Assembly: GCA_030602265.1 (NCBI GenBank)
Contig: JAUWAB010000010.1
Coordinates: forward strand, 1 to 64,000
DNA length: 64,000 nucleotides
Direction: 5' to 3'
Source of the DNA: Prolixibacteraceae bacterium
GTDB lineage: Bacteria; Bacteroidota; Bacteroidia; Bacteroidales; Prolixibacteraceae
Shown here: positions 8,923-16,319 of the stretch, piece after piece
How positions within the stretch are numbered: the stretch's first letter is position 1
Layout: each line of letters opens with the position of its first letter
Notes under the pieces: generated by a model
Told to the model about the DNA's origin: nothing
The model's database searches: none
The model's input: only the letters and a program-made list of their open reading frames with translations
Translations under genes and position numbers: made by a program

Positions 8923-10716
8923 ATGACGACTAAAAAAATAAATATATCGATCAACGGTTTTCCGGCGCAGGTTAAGCCCGGAATCACCATTCTGGATGCT
9001 GCCAGTGACAATGGCATCATCATTCCTACCCTGTGTTACCACAAGGACCTTTGCGTGGCCGGAAACTGCCGGGTTTGTGTAGTGGAGGTTGCGGGTCAGA
9101 AAAGATTGTCCGCGGCCTGTGCCACTCCTTGCGAAGAAGGCATGGAGATTCTCACCAACAGCCTGAAGGTAAGAAACTCAAGAAAGCACATCATCGAACT
9201 GCTTCTTTCGGAGCATAACGCCGACTGTACCAAGTGTTACCGCAACGGGAACTGTGAATTACAGGAACTGGCCTCGGAATACAAGATCATGACTCAGGAT
9301 TTTATAGAGTTGCTGCCCTATAAAACATACTCTGTTGATATGTATTCACCCTCTATCATCAAGGACGACAGCAAATGTATCCGTTGCCAGCGGTGCGTAA
9401 GGACCTGTGCCGAGCTTCAGGGGGTAAATGCCTTGACTGTGGCCCATAAGGGAGACCATATGAAGATCTCAACCTTCATGGAGAAAGCCATGAATGCAGT
9501 GGTTTGTACCAATTGCGGGCAATGTATCAATCACTGTCCCACCGGCGCCCTGGTAGAGAAAAACTACATCGAGGAAGTTTGGGAAGCCATTGCCAATCCC
9601 AGCAAGCATGTGGTCGTTCAGACTGCCCCAGCTGTCCGTATAGGATTAGGTGAGGAACTTGGTTTTGAACCTGGCTCCAGAAATACCGGGAAAATGGTCT
9701 CCGCGCTGAAACGTCTGGGATTCGATTCGGTCCTGGATACAGACTTTACGGCCGACCTGACTATCATAGAAGAGGGTACTGAATTACTGACGCGCCTGAA
9801 AAAAGCGCTGGTCGACAAGGATGCTGATGTAAAACTCCCGATGGCCACTTCATGCTCTCCTGGCTGGATAAAATACATCGAGCACATGTATCCTGAATAC
9901 CTCGACAACCTGTCCACCTGCAAATCACCCCAGCAGATGTTCGGTGCCCTGGTGAAAACCTATTATGCAAAAGCCAGGAATCTAGAGCCTGACAAGATCG
10001 TATCCGTTTCCATAATGCCCTGTACCGCCAAGAAATTTGAAGCCAACAGGCCGGAGATGTTCGACAGCGGCTACCGAGATGTCGACTACGTACTCACCAC
10101 AAGGGAACTTGCCATCATGATCAAACAGGCAGGGATCAACTTTAAAGCCCTTGAGGAATCGAAATTTGACCGCCTTATGGGAGAATCCACCGGAGCAGGC
10201 GTCATTTTCGGCGCTACCGGAGGAGTTATGGAAGCAGCCCTCAGAACGGCTTACGAAATTGTAACCGGACGGGAAGTACCGTTTAAAAATCTCGAAATCG
10301 CACCAGTCAGAGGAATGGAGGGAGTTCGCGAAGCATCCATAAAAATCGAAAATCCCAAGCCGGAATGGAAATTCCTCGACGGGGTTGAGCTGAAATGTGC
10401 GGTAGCCCACGGGCTGGTCAATGCAAAAACCGTCATGGATTCTGTAAAGAAGGGCACAGCCTCTTATCACTTCATTGAGATAATGGCATGTCCCGGCGGG
10501 TGTCTCGGAGGTGGCGGACAACCAATTCCTACCAGTCCGGAAATCAGGCAAAAACGGGCAGAGGCCATTTATGCGGAAGATTCCCACATGCAAATCCGGA
10601 AATCCCACGAGAATCCTGAAGTTCAGAAACTATACCGTGACTTCCTTAAAGAACCGCTGGGGGAAATCTCCCATAAGTTATTACATACAAAGTATTTACC
10701 AAGAGAACGATTCTGA
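8923..10716 (+). CDS. hydA: [FeFe]-hydrogenase catalytic subunit HydA
   Basis: A 597-residue group A [FeFe]-hydrogenase that makes or consumes H2. Domains in order: plant-type [2Fe-2S] (Cys38, 49, 52, 66); His-Cys [4Fe-4S] site (His98, Cys102, 105, 111); two ferredoxin-type clusters (Cys152/155/158/162 and Cys195/198/201/205); then the H-cluster domain with L1 TSCSPGW (Cys311), L2 MPCTAKKFEANR (Cys367) and L3 MACPGGCLGGGGQP (Cys523, Cys527). L1 has Ser where clostridial CpI has the second Cys of TSCCP. There is no signal peptide, so it is cytoplasmic. It is the last gene of hydCBA, 19 bp after hydB, and is closed by a terminator. The maturases HydE/F/G are not in this window. It probably disposes of electrons from glycolytic NADH and PFOR. 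Confidence 0.95.
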   Translation: MTTKKINISINGFPAQVKPGITILDAASDNGIIIPTLCYHKDLCVAGNCRVCVVEVAGQKRLSAACATPCEEGMEILTNSLKVRNSRKHIIELLLSEHNADCTKCYRNGNCELQELASEYKIMTQDFIELLPYKTYSVDMYSPSIIKDDSKCIRCQRCVRTCAELQGVNALTVAHKGDHMKISTFMEKAMNAVVCTNCGQCINHCPTGALVEKNYIEEVWEAIANPSKHVVVQTAPAVRIGLGEELGFEPGSRNTGKMVSALKRLGFDSVLDTDFTADLTIIEEGTELLTRLKKALVDKDADVKLPMATSCSPGWIKYIEHMYPEYLDNLSTCKSPQQMFGALVKTYYAKARNLEPDKIVSVSIMPCTAKKFEANRPEMFDSGYRDVDYVLTTRELAIMIKQAGINFKALEESKFDRLMGESTGAGVIFGATGGVMEAALRTAYEIVTGREVPFKNLEIAPVRGMEGVREASIKIENPKPEWKFLDGVELKCAVAHGLVNAKTVMDSVKKGTASYHFIEIMACPGGCLGGGGQPIPTSPEIRQKRAEAIYAEDSHMQIRKSHENPEVQKLYRDFLKEPLGEISHKLLHTKYLPRERF

Positions 10717-10758
10717 CCTTCCGGGTTTTTATCCCGATAAATGATAACTCATGAAGAT

Positions 10759-10804
10759 ACTGCCCCGGCAGGTCAGCAATGACCAAAAGGGGCAGTTTTC
10801 TTTT
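10759..10804 (+). terminator. Terminator of the hydCBA operon
   Basis: Outer stem ACTGCCCC (10759-10766) / GGGGCAGT (10789-10796), with an inner GGTCA/TGACC hairpin and a T-rich tail TTTTCTTTT. Confidence 0.75.
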
Positions 10805-10893
10805 GCGGATAATCAACCTTTGTTTTTTTCCCGCAGCTGGTACATTTGGTGCATGAATAATTACTATTTTCAATGCCTTAAACATAGTCTTCC

Positions 10894-13635
10894 ATGCTGC
10901 TCTATTTTCAGATAGAATATAAAACCTATTTTGGCCAGCAGGTCATGCTGACAGGAACGCACCCCTCTCTCGGGAACGGGGACAGAGATAAAGCGGTTAC
11001 CATGAACCTGATTGAACCGGAAACCGGATTGTGGATGTTTTCCATCGACGCTGAACCCGGTAAGGCATTCACATACAGATATTTTATCAGAGAGGACAAC
11101 AAGCCCCTCGCACTTGAAGAATGGGGCCCTGACCGGAAATATTCAGATGACGGGAGCAGCTGTTCCAGCAGATTACAGGTCGATTTTTGGAGAAGTATGG
11201 CCGATCCGGATTATGCCCTTCTCAGTTCGGCTTTCAGAAGGGCAATATTCAGAAACAATTACCGGCATCCGGTACCCAGACGTAAGCGGAAACCCGAAAA
11301 AAAATCAATCACACTCAGGTTCAAACCTGTTGTTAGCAGAATAAAGGAAGGACATTACATTTCGGTATGCGGAAACGCAGAAGCTCTGGGCATGTGGCAT
11401 GAAGAGCGTTCCCTTGACCTTGGAAATCCGGTTCATCCCGTTTGGGAAGGTGATGTTGTGCTGAAAAGTCAGGACTTCCCTGTCTACTATAAATATTTAA
11501 TCAAAAACAGCTCCGGGTCTGCCGAATTCTGGGAGAAGTCTTCAGAAAGAGTCATCTACCTTCCGGAAGAGTTTACCCCCGATGTCATAGAAATTAATGA
11601 TGAAAAGTTTGATTACCCCAGATTCCCCTGGAAAGGTGCTGGCGTAGCCATCCCTGTTTTCTCACTCCGCAGAAAAAACGGGGCAGGCATCGGAGAGTTC
11701 AGTGACTTGAAATTACTGGTTGACTGGGCATGCAAGAGCGGCATGAAACTGATCCAGATACTGCCGGTCAACGATACCGTTGCGACCCATACCTGGCAGG
11801 ATTCCTATCCTTATGCTGCAATTTCAGTATTTGCCCTGCATCCGGTTTATATTGACCTGTCGAAAATGGCAGCCCTGACCTCTGATATTACCGCGCGAAT
11901 TATCCGGTCGCAGGCAAAATATCTCAACACATTGGACAAGATCGACTACGAAGCAGTCATGGTGTTGAAATCCAGGTTCTTCAAACTGGCTTATGATCAG
12001 GAAAAGGAGCAATTTCTCCAGGATGAAAACTTTAAGGATTTCTTCACTAAAAACAGCTTCTGGCTAAAACCTTATGCTGCCTTTTCTTATCTGCGTGACC
12101 TGTTTAATACTGCAGATTTCAACAGATGGGGCGATTTCAGTACCCCAAGCGAAGAAATCCTGGATCAGCTGACCAGTCAGGATGCCCCCCACTTCGACGA
12201 TATTGCGGTCCACTATTTCATTCAGTTCCATGCTCATCTGCAATTGTCAGATGCTGCAGATTATGCCCGCTCGAAGGGAATTGCCCTGAAAGGCGATATC
12301 CCGATCGGGATTTACAGAAACAGCGTAGATGCCTGGCTTTATCCCAATCTGTTCAACATGGATCGTCAGGCAGGTGCGCCGCCGGATGACTTTTCCCCCA
12401 TCGGACAAAACTGGCGTTTCCCCACCTATAACTGGGAAGAAATGGCACACGACAATTATTCCTGGTGGCAACTCAGGTTGAAACAGATGGCTACCTACTT
12501 CGATGCCTTCAGAATTGACCACATACTCGGATTCTTCAGAATATGGGAAATTCCTGATGATCAGGTCGAAGGACTGATGGGATATTTCAATCCGAGTATA
12601 CCTTATACATCAGAAGAACTCAGAATAGCCGGACTCCGTTTCGACCAGGAAAGGTTATGCAAACCCTATATCAGGGACCATTTTCTGAAGGAACGGTTTG
12701 GAGACCTTACCGAAAGGGTGAAAAAAGAGTTCTTAGACGAAACGGCTACCGGATGCTATGCACTGAAAAAAGATTTTGCAACCCAGAGGGCAGTGGAAAA
12801 ATTTCTTACCCCTGGTCCGGATGCCACTCCCGAAGAAAGAAACCAGGCTCAGTCGTTAAAGAAAGGCCTTTTCTCACTCATTTCCGAAGTCATTTTCCTA
12901 GAAGCCCCGGATAGCGGAGGCAATGGCTGGTTCCCAGGAAACGGAATGCATTTTACCAATTCATACAGGGAACTCGATTTTCAAAGCCGGCAGGTTCTTA
13001 ACCACCTTTACACAGAATACTTCTACAGGAGAAATGAGGAATTCTGGAAAGCAAAATCCCTGTCAAAACTTCCGGCAATTAAAAATGCAACAGAAATGTT
13101 ACTTTGCGGAGAAGATCTTGGTATGGTCCCCGCTTGTGTGCCCCATGTTATGAGCAATCTGGGCATATTAAGCCTTGAAGTGCAGAGAATGCCCAAAAAC
13201 CCAGCCACAGAGTTTGGAAATCCTTCGGAATATCCATACTTGTCGGTTGCAACGCCATCTTCACACGACACTTCCACCATTCGGGGCTGGTGGGAAGAAA
13301 ATCAGGCCAAAACCAGGAGATTCTTCAATGAAATCCTTGGAAATCCTGGTGAACCGCCAGCAACATGTGAACCGCGAATTGTTGAACAGATTATTAACCA
13401 ACATCTGTTCTGCCCAAGTATGTGGGCTGTTTTTCCTATACAGGACCTGTTGGGCACAGATGAATCACTGCGTTTATCCGATCCGCATGCCGAAAGAATA
13501 AATCAGCCGGCCAATCCGAATCATTACTGGTGTTACCGCATGCATGTTGACCTGGAACAATTGATGGATCATGAAGAGTTCAATGCAAAAATCTTTTCTA
13601 TGATCGAGAATTCCGGGCGGTACGAGATTTATTAA
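10894..13635 (+). CDS. malQ: 4-alpha-glucanotransferase (GH77) with two N-terminal CBM20 domains, DPE2-like
   Basis: A 913-residue amylomaltase-type enzyme that transfers glucan segments between alpha-1,4-glucans or to glucose, used in maltodextrin and glycogen turnover. Residues ~1-120 and ~145-240 each look like a CBM20 starch-binding domain (for example VMLTGTHPSLGNGD and ISVCGNAEALGMWHEE). The GH77 barrel follows: ipvFSLRRKNGAGIGEFSDL near 265, GDIPIGIYRNSVDAW, FRIDHILGFFRIW with the nucleophile Asp, CGEDLGMVP with the acid/base Glu, and SSHDTSTIRGWW with the third carboxylate. The arrangement matches plant DPE2 and the common Bacteroidota MalQ. There is no signal peptide, so it is cytoplasmic. 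It is transcribed alone, between the hyd terminator and a terminator at 13867. Confidence 0.93.
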   Translation: MLLYFQIEYKTYFGQQVMLTGTHPSLGNGDRDKAVTMNLIEPETGLWMFSIDAEPGKAFTYRYFIREDNKPLALEEWGPDRKYSDDGSSCSSRLQVDFWRSMADPDYALLSSAFRRAIFRNNYRHPVPRRKRKPEKKSITLRFKPVVSRIKEGHYISVCGNAEALGMWHEERSLDLGNPVHPVWEGDVVLKSQDFPVYYKYLIKNSSGSAEFWEKSSERVIYLPEEFTPDVIEINDEKFDYPRFPWKGAGVAIPVFSLRRKNGAGIGEFSDLKLLVDWACKSGMKLIQILPVNDTVATHTWQDSYPYAAISVFALHPVYIDLSKMAALTSDITARIIRSQAKYLNTLDKIDYEAVMVLKSRFFKLAYDQEKEQFLQDENFKDFFTKNSFWLKPYAAFSYLRDLFNTADFNRWGDFSTPSEEILDQLTSQDAPHFDDIAVHYFIQFHAHLQLSDAADYARSKGIALKGDIPIGIYRNSVDAWLYPNLFNMDRQAGAPPDDFSPIGQNWRFPTYNWEEMAHDNYSWWQLRLKQMATYFDAFRIDHILGFFRIWEIPDDQVEGLMGYFNPSIPYTSEELRIAGLRFDQERLCKPYIRDHFLKERFGDLTERVKKEFLDETATGCYALKKDFATQRAVEKFLTPGPDATPEERNQAQSLKKGLFSLISEVIFLEAPDSGGNGWFPGNGMHFTNSYRELDFQSRQVLNHLYTEYFYRRNEEFWKAKSLSKLPAIKNATEMLLCGEDLGMVPACVPHVMSNLGILSLEVQRMPKNPATEFGNPSEYPYLSVATPSSHDTSTIRGWWEENQAKTRRFFNEILGNPGEPPATCEPRIVEQIINQHLFCPSMWAVFPIQDLLGTDESLRLSDPHAERINQPANPNHYWCYRMHVDLEQLMDHEEFNAKIFSMIENSGRYEIY

Positions 13636-13996
13636 CAACAAAAAAAAGCACACCGAAAACTACAGTTCACTTTCCCATTTTGGGAAAAATTTCTCCAAGT
13701 TGAAACAGTTTACAATATGCCACAAATCACAATAAATTCATTTTTAATCACTTGATAATCCGGTTTAATATTTGTATCATAAGAATATCTTCAAAACAGG
13801 AAACTGGCATGAAGATAAAGACCTCCTTTTGTTAGGAAAAAATTGCAAGAAAAATGGGACTATGAGAGATGGAATCATATATTGGTTCCATCTTTTTTTT
13901 GTTACTTCCGGAAGCCCCGATTTGGCAAATATCACTATTTTTGGATAGAAAATCTGAACAGGCTCTTATTGCCTGAATTCTTAATTGGTAATCGTT
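13636..13996 (+). other. 361-bp gap with a possible small transcript
   Basis: No gene-like frame. A weak -7-like element, AATATTTG (13767-13774, one mismatch to TAnnTTTG), lies about 95 bp before a strong intrinsic terminator at 13867-13900. The terminator is far (230 bp) from the malQ stop and precedes the next gene, so a short RNA from about 13780 to 13895 is possible. No -33 match is present at the usual spacing, so this is weak. Confidence 0.25.
13867..13900 (+). terminator. Rho-independent terminator
   Basis: AGATGGAA (13867-13874) pairs with TTCCATCT (13886-13893) and is followed by eight T residues. Confidence 0.75.
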
Positions 13997-14833
13997 ATGA
14001 AAAATCTGTTAGTTCTATTTCTTATCTTCGTCAGTGTACAGCTCAATGCCCAGCCCATGAATGTAGTCTCCTACAACATCAGGTTTAATAACCCAAACGA
14101 CGGCATAAATGCATGGCCGAACCGGATAGACATGGTTACCGGACTACTGAAGTTTCATGAGGCAGATATCTTTGGGCTTCAGGAAGCGCTTATCGGGCAG
14201 ATTGAGGACATAGGGCAGCACATGCCAGGGTTCAAATGGTTTGGCACCGGCAGGGATGACGGCAAGAAGGGTGGTGAATTCTCCCCGATCTTTTATAATA
14301 CCGGAAAATTTACCTTACTTGAGAATGGACAGTTCTGGCTGTCGCTGACACCTGATGTTCCGTCTAAAGGATGGGATGCAGCCCTGCCAAGGATATGCAC
14401 CTGGGGAAAATTCAGATCGCTGTCAGACGGACAGGAATTTTTTGTATTTAATACCCATTTTGACCATATCGGTGATACCGCAAGGGCAAAATCAGCCATC
14501 CTGATCCAGGATAAAATGGAAGAACTGACCGCCGGAAAAAATCTGCCGGTAATTTTAACCGGTGATTTTAACTTAACCCCGGAAACCCTTCCTGTCGTGC
14601 TGATGAAGAAAAAAATGAGAGACGCTTATGAAATTTCGGAAATGCCCCCGTACGGACCTGTGGGTACTTTTAATGCGTTCAGGAGAGATCATCCTCTCAA
14701 TAACAGGATTGACTATATTTTCGTGAATGATCAGGTTAACATACATAAATATGCTGCCCTGACCGATGGTTGGGACAACCGGTATCCTTCAGATCATTTG
14801 CCTGTAATTGTCAGCCTGAGCTTTAAAAAATAA
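13997..14833 (+). CDS. Secreted endonuclease/exonuclease/phosphatase (EEP) family protein
   Basis: A protein of about 278 residues starting at the ATG at 13997 (a TTG four codons upstream is less likely). It has a signal peptide (MKNLLVLFLIFVSVQLNAQ). The EEP metal-dependent hydrolase motifs are in order: VVSYNIRFNNPND, IFGLQEAL with the metal-binding Glu, FNTHFDHIGDTAR, ILTGDFNL with the Asp/Asn pair, and the closing SDHLPVIV with the catalytic Asp-His. This family includes sphingomyelinase-, DNase I- and phosphodiesterase-like enzymes. The substrate cannot be read from sequence. It is exported, probably to the periplasm, and lies 41 bp upstream of the AGCS symporter gene, possibly co-transcribed. 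Confidence 0.88.
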   Translation: MKNLLVLFLIFVSVQLNAQPMNVVSYNIRFNNPNDGINAWPNRIDMVTGLLKFHEADIFGLQEALIGQIEDIGQHMPGFKWFGTGRDDGKKGGEFSPIFYNTGKFTLLENGQFWLSLTPDVPSKGWDAALPRICTWGKFRSLSDGQEFFVFNTHFDHIGDTARAKSAILIQDKMEELTAGKNLPVILTGDFNLTPETLPVVLMKKKMRDAYEISEMPPYGPVGTFNAFRRDHPLNNRIDYIFVNDQVNIHKYAALTDGWDNRYPSDHLPVIVSLSFKK

Positions 14834-14874
14834 CTGGTTTTCAGCATTGGTCTGCAGCCGATAGCCCTGGAGTT

Positions 14875-16254
14875 ATGCCGAACAATATACTGGAACAAGC
14901 CGGGGATATCATTATCCGGTCTGCTGACCTCATTTGGGGTTATCCTGTCCTGATCCTGCTGTTGGGAGGCGGACTCTATTTCCTGATTTATTCCAGACTG
15001 GCCCCCATGCGGTATATCGGTCATGCTGCCGGCATACTTACCGGCAGGTATGATAAACCCGGTGAGCAGGGCCAGATTGACCATTACCAGGCTTTGTCGA
15101 CAGCCCTGGCCGGAACCGTGGGCATGGGAAACATCAGCGGTGTCGCCATTGCCATTACCATGGGCGGGCCGGGTGCCATATTCTGGATGTGGATATCAGC
15201 TTTGCTTGGCATCAGTACAAAATATTTTGAATGTACACTTGCAGTGATGTTCAGAGGCCGTGACAGTAACGGCGAACTGCAGGGGGGCCCGATGTATTTC
15301 ATCACAGAAGGCCTGGGGCAGCGCTGGAGGCCCATGGCGCTGTTTTTCTCCGTAGTGGGTATGATCGGGGTCTCCCCCCTTTTTCAGGCTAATCAGCTTA
15401 CCCGGATCATCGGGGATGTAGTGCTTGAATCCAACCACATCAACAGCACGTTCACAACCAACCTGATTACCGGAATCATAATTTCGGTAATTGTGGCCTT
15501 TGTAATTTTGGGTGGGATCAAACGTATCGGAAATGTTACAGGACGGGTGGTTCCCATTATGGTAATCCTTTATATGGCAACGGTTCTGGTCATTATATTC
15601 AGTAAACCTGCAGAGATCCTGCCCTCCCTGAAACTGATCATAATCGACGCTTTTACCGGCAATGCTGTTCTGGGAGGTGCTGTCGGCACTGTAATCATTA
15701 CAGGGGTCAGACGCGCTGCCTTTTCCAATGAAGCCGGACTGGGTACCGCTCCAATGGCCCATGGCGCTGCAAAAACAGACGAACCCGTCAGGGAAGGACT
15801 GGTTGCCATGCTGGGACCTGTCATCGATACCATTATCATATGTACAATGACGGCACTCGCCATCATCATCACCGGCGTCTGGAGAGAAACTTCCCACGAC
15901 GGCATTACCCTTACCACGCACGCTTTCGAATCGGTGCTGCCATTTTGGGGCAAGTATATCCTGACGCTGTGTGTTCTGTTCTTTTCAATGTCGACCATGT
16001 TCGCCTTTCCCTATTACGGTGCAAAATGCCTTGGATTTGTTGCCGGGGCAAGATACCAGCACCTTTACAACTACTTCTTTATCGGTGCTATAATTATCGG
16101 TGCGGTCGCCCGTTTGCGGGTTATCGTATCCCTGGTCGATATCGCATTTGCACTGATGGCCATCCCGACAATACTCTCGGTCATCCTGCTATCTCCTCAT
16201 GTAAAAAAAGAATCAGAAAAATATTTCAGGAGATTGAGAAACCGGGAATTTTAA
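14875..16254 (+). CDS. Sodium:alanine symporter family (AGCS) transporter
   Basis: A 459-residue inner-membrane protein with about ten hydrophobic segments. It carries AGCS hallmarks: the GTVGMGNISGVAIAI stretch at about residues 81-95, GGPMYFI near 137, and RAAFSNEAGLGTAPMAHGAA near 280, the family signature. It should import alanine, glycine or another small amino acid with Na+. The last ~20 residues are basic and cytosolic. It follows the EEP gene by 41 bp on the same strand and is followed by a hairpin overlapping its stop. Exact substrate unknown. Confidence 0.92.
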   Translation: MPNNILEQAGDIIIRSADLIWGYPVLILLLGGGLYFLIYSRLAPMRYIGHAAGILTGRYDKPGEQGQIDHYQALSTALAGTVGMGNISGVAIAITMGGPGAIFWMWISALLGISTKYFECTLAVMFRGRDSNGELQGGPMYFITEGLGQRWRPMALFFSVVGMIGVSPLFQANQLTRIIGDVVLESNHINSTFTTNLITGIIISVIVAFVILGGIKRIGNVTGRVVPIMVILYMATVLVIIFSKPAEILPSLKLIIIDAFTGNAVLGGAVGTVIITGVRRAAFSNEAGLGTAPMAHGAAKTDEPVREGLVAMLGPVIDTIIICTMTALAIIITGVWRETSHDGITLTTHAFESVLPFWGKYILTLCVLFFSMSTMFAFPYYGAKCLGFVAGARYQHLYNYFFIGAIIIGAVARLRVIVSLVDIAFALMAIPTILSVILLSPHVKKESEKYFRRLRNREF

Positions 16255-16272
16255 ATAAACCTGGTTTCTTTT
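16239..16272 (+). terminator. Probable terminator overlapping the AGCS stop codon
   Basis: AAACCGGG (16239-16246) pairs with CCTGGTTT (16260-16267) with one G-U pair, followed by CTTTT. The stop codon lies in the loop. Confidence 0.5.
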
Positions 16273-16297
16273 GACAAAGAATGTTTATTTTAGGCTC

Positions 16298-16312
16298 GTA
16301 TACCTGATATAC
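16298..16312. promoter_or_regulatory. Palindrome just before the GH106 start codon
   Basis: GTATA-CCTGA-TATAC ends 7 bp before the ATG. It shares GTATAnnTGATATAC with the hydrogenase upstream palindrome at 7148-7164. It could be an operator or an mRNA hairpin over the start region. Confidence 0.3.
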
Positions 16313-16319
16313 CCAGATT

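Noticed and set aside
9982..10608. 208-codon minus-strand frame inside hydA
   Set aside because: Antisense to conserved H-cluster motifs; no independent support.
15196..15921. 241-codon minus-strand frame inside the AGCS symporter gene
   Set aside because: Antisense shadow; composition rich in Cys/His/Asp and no family resemblance.
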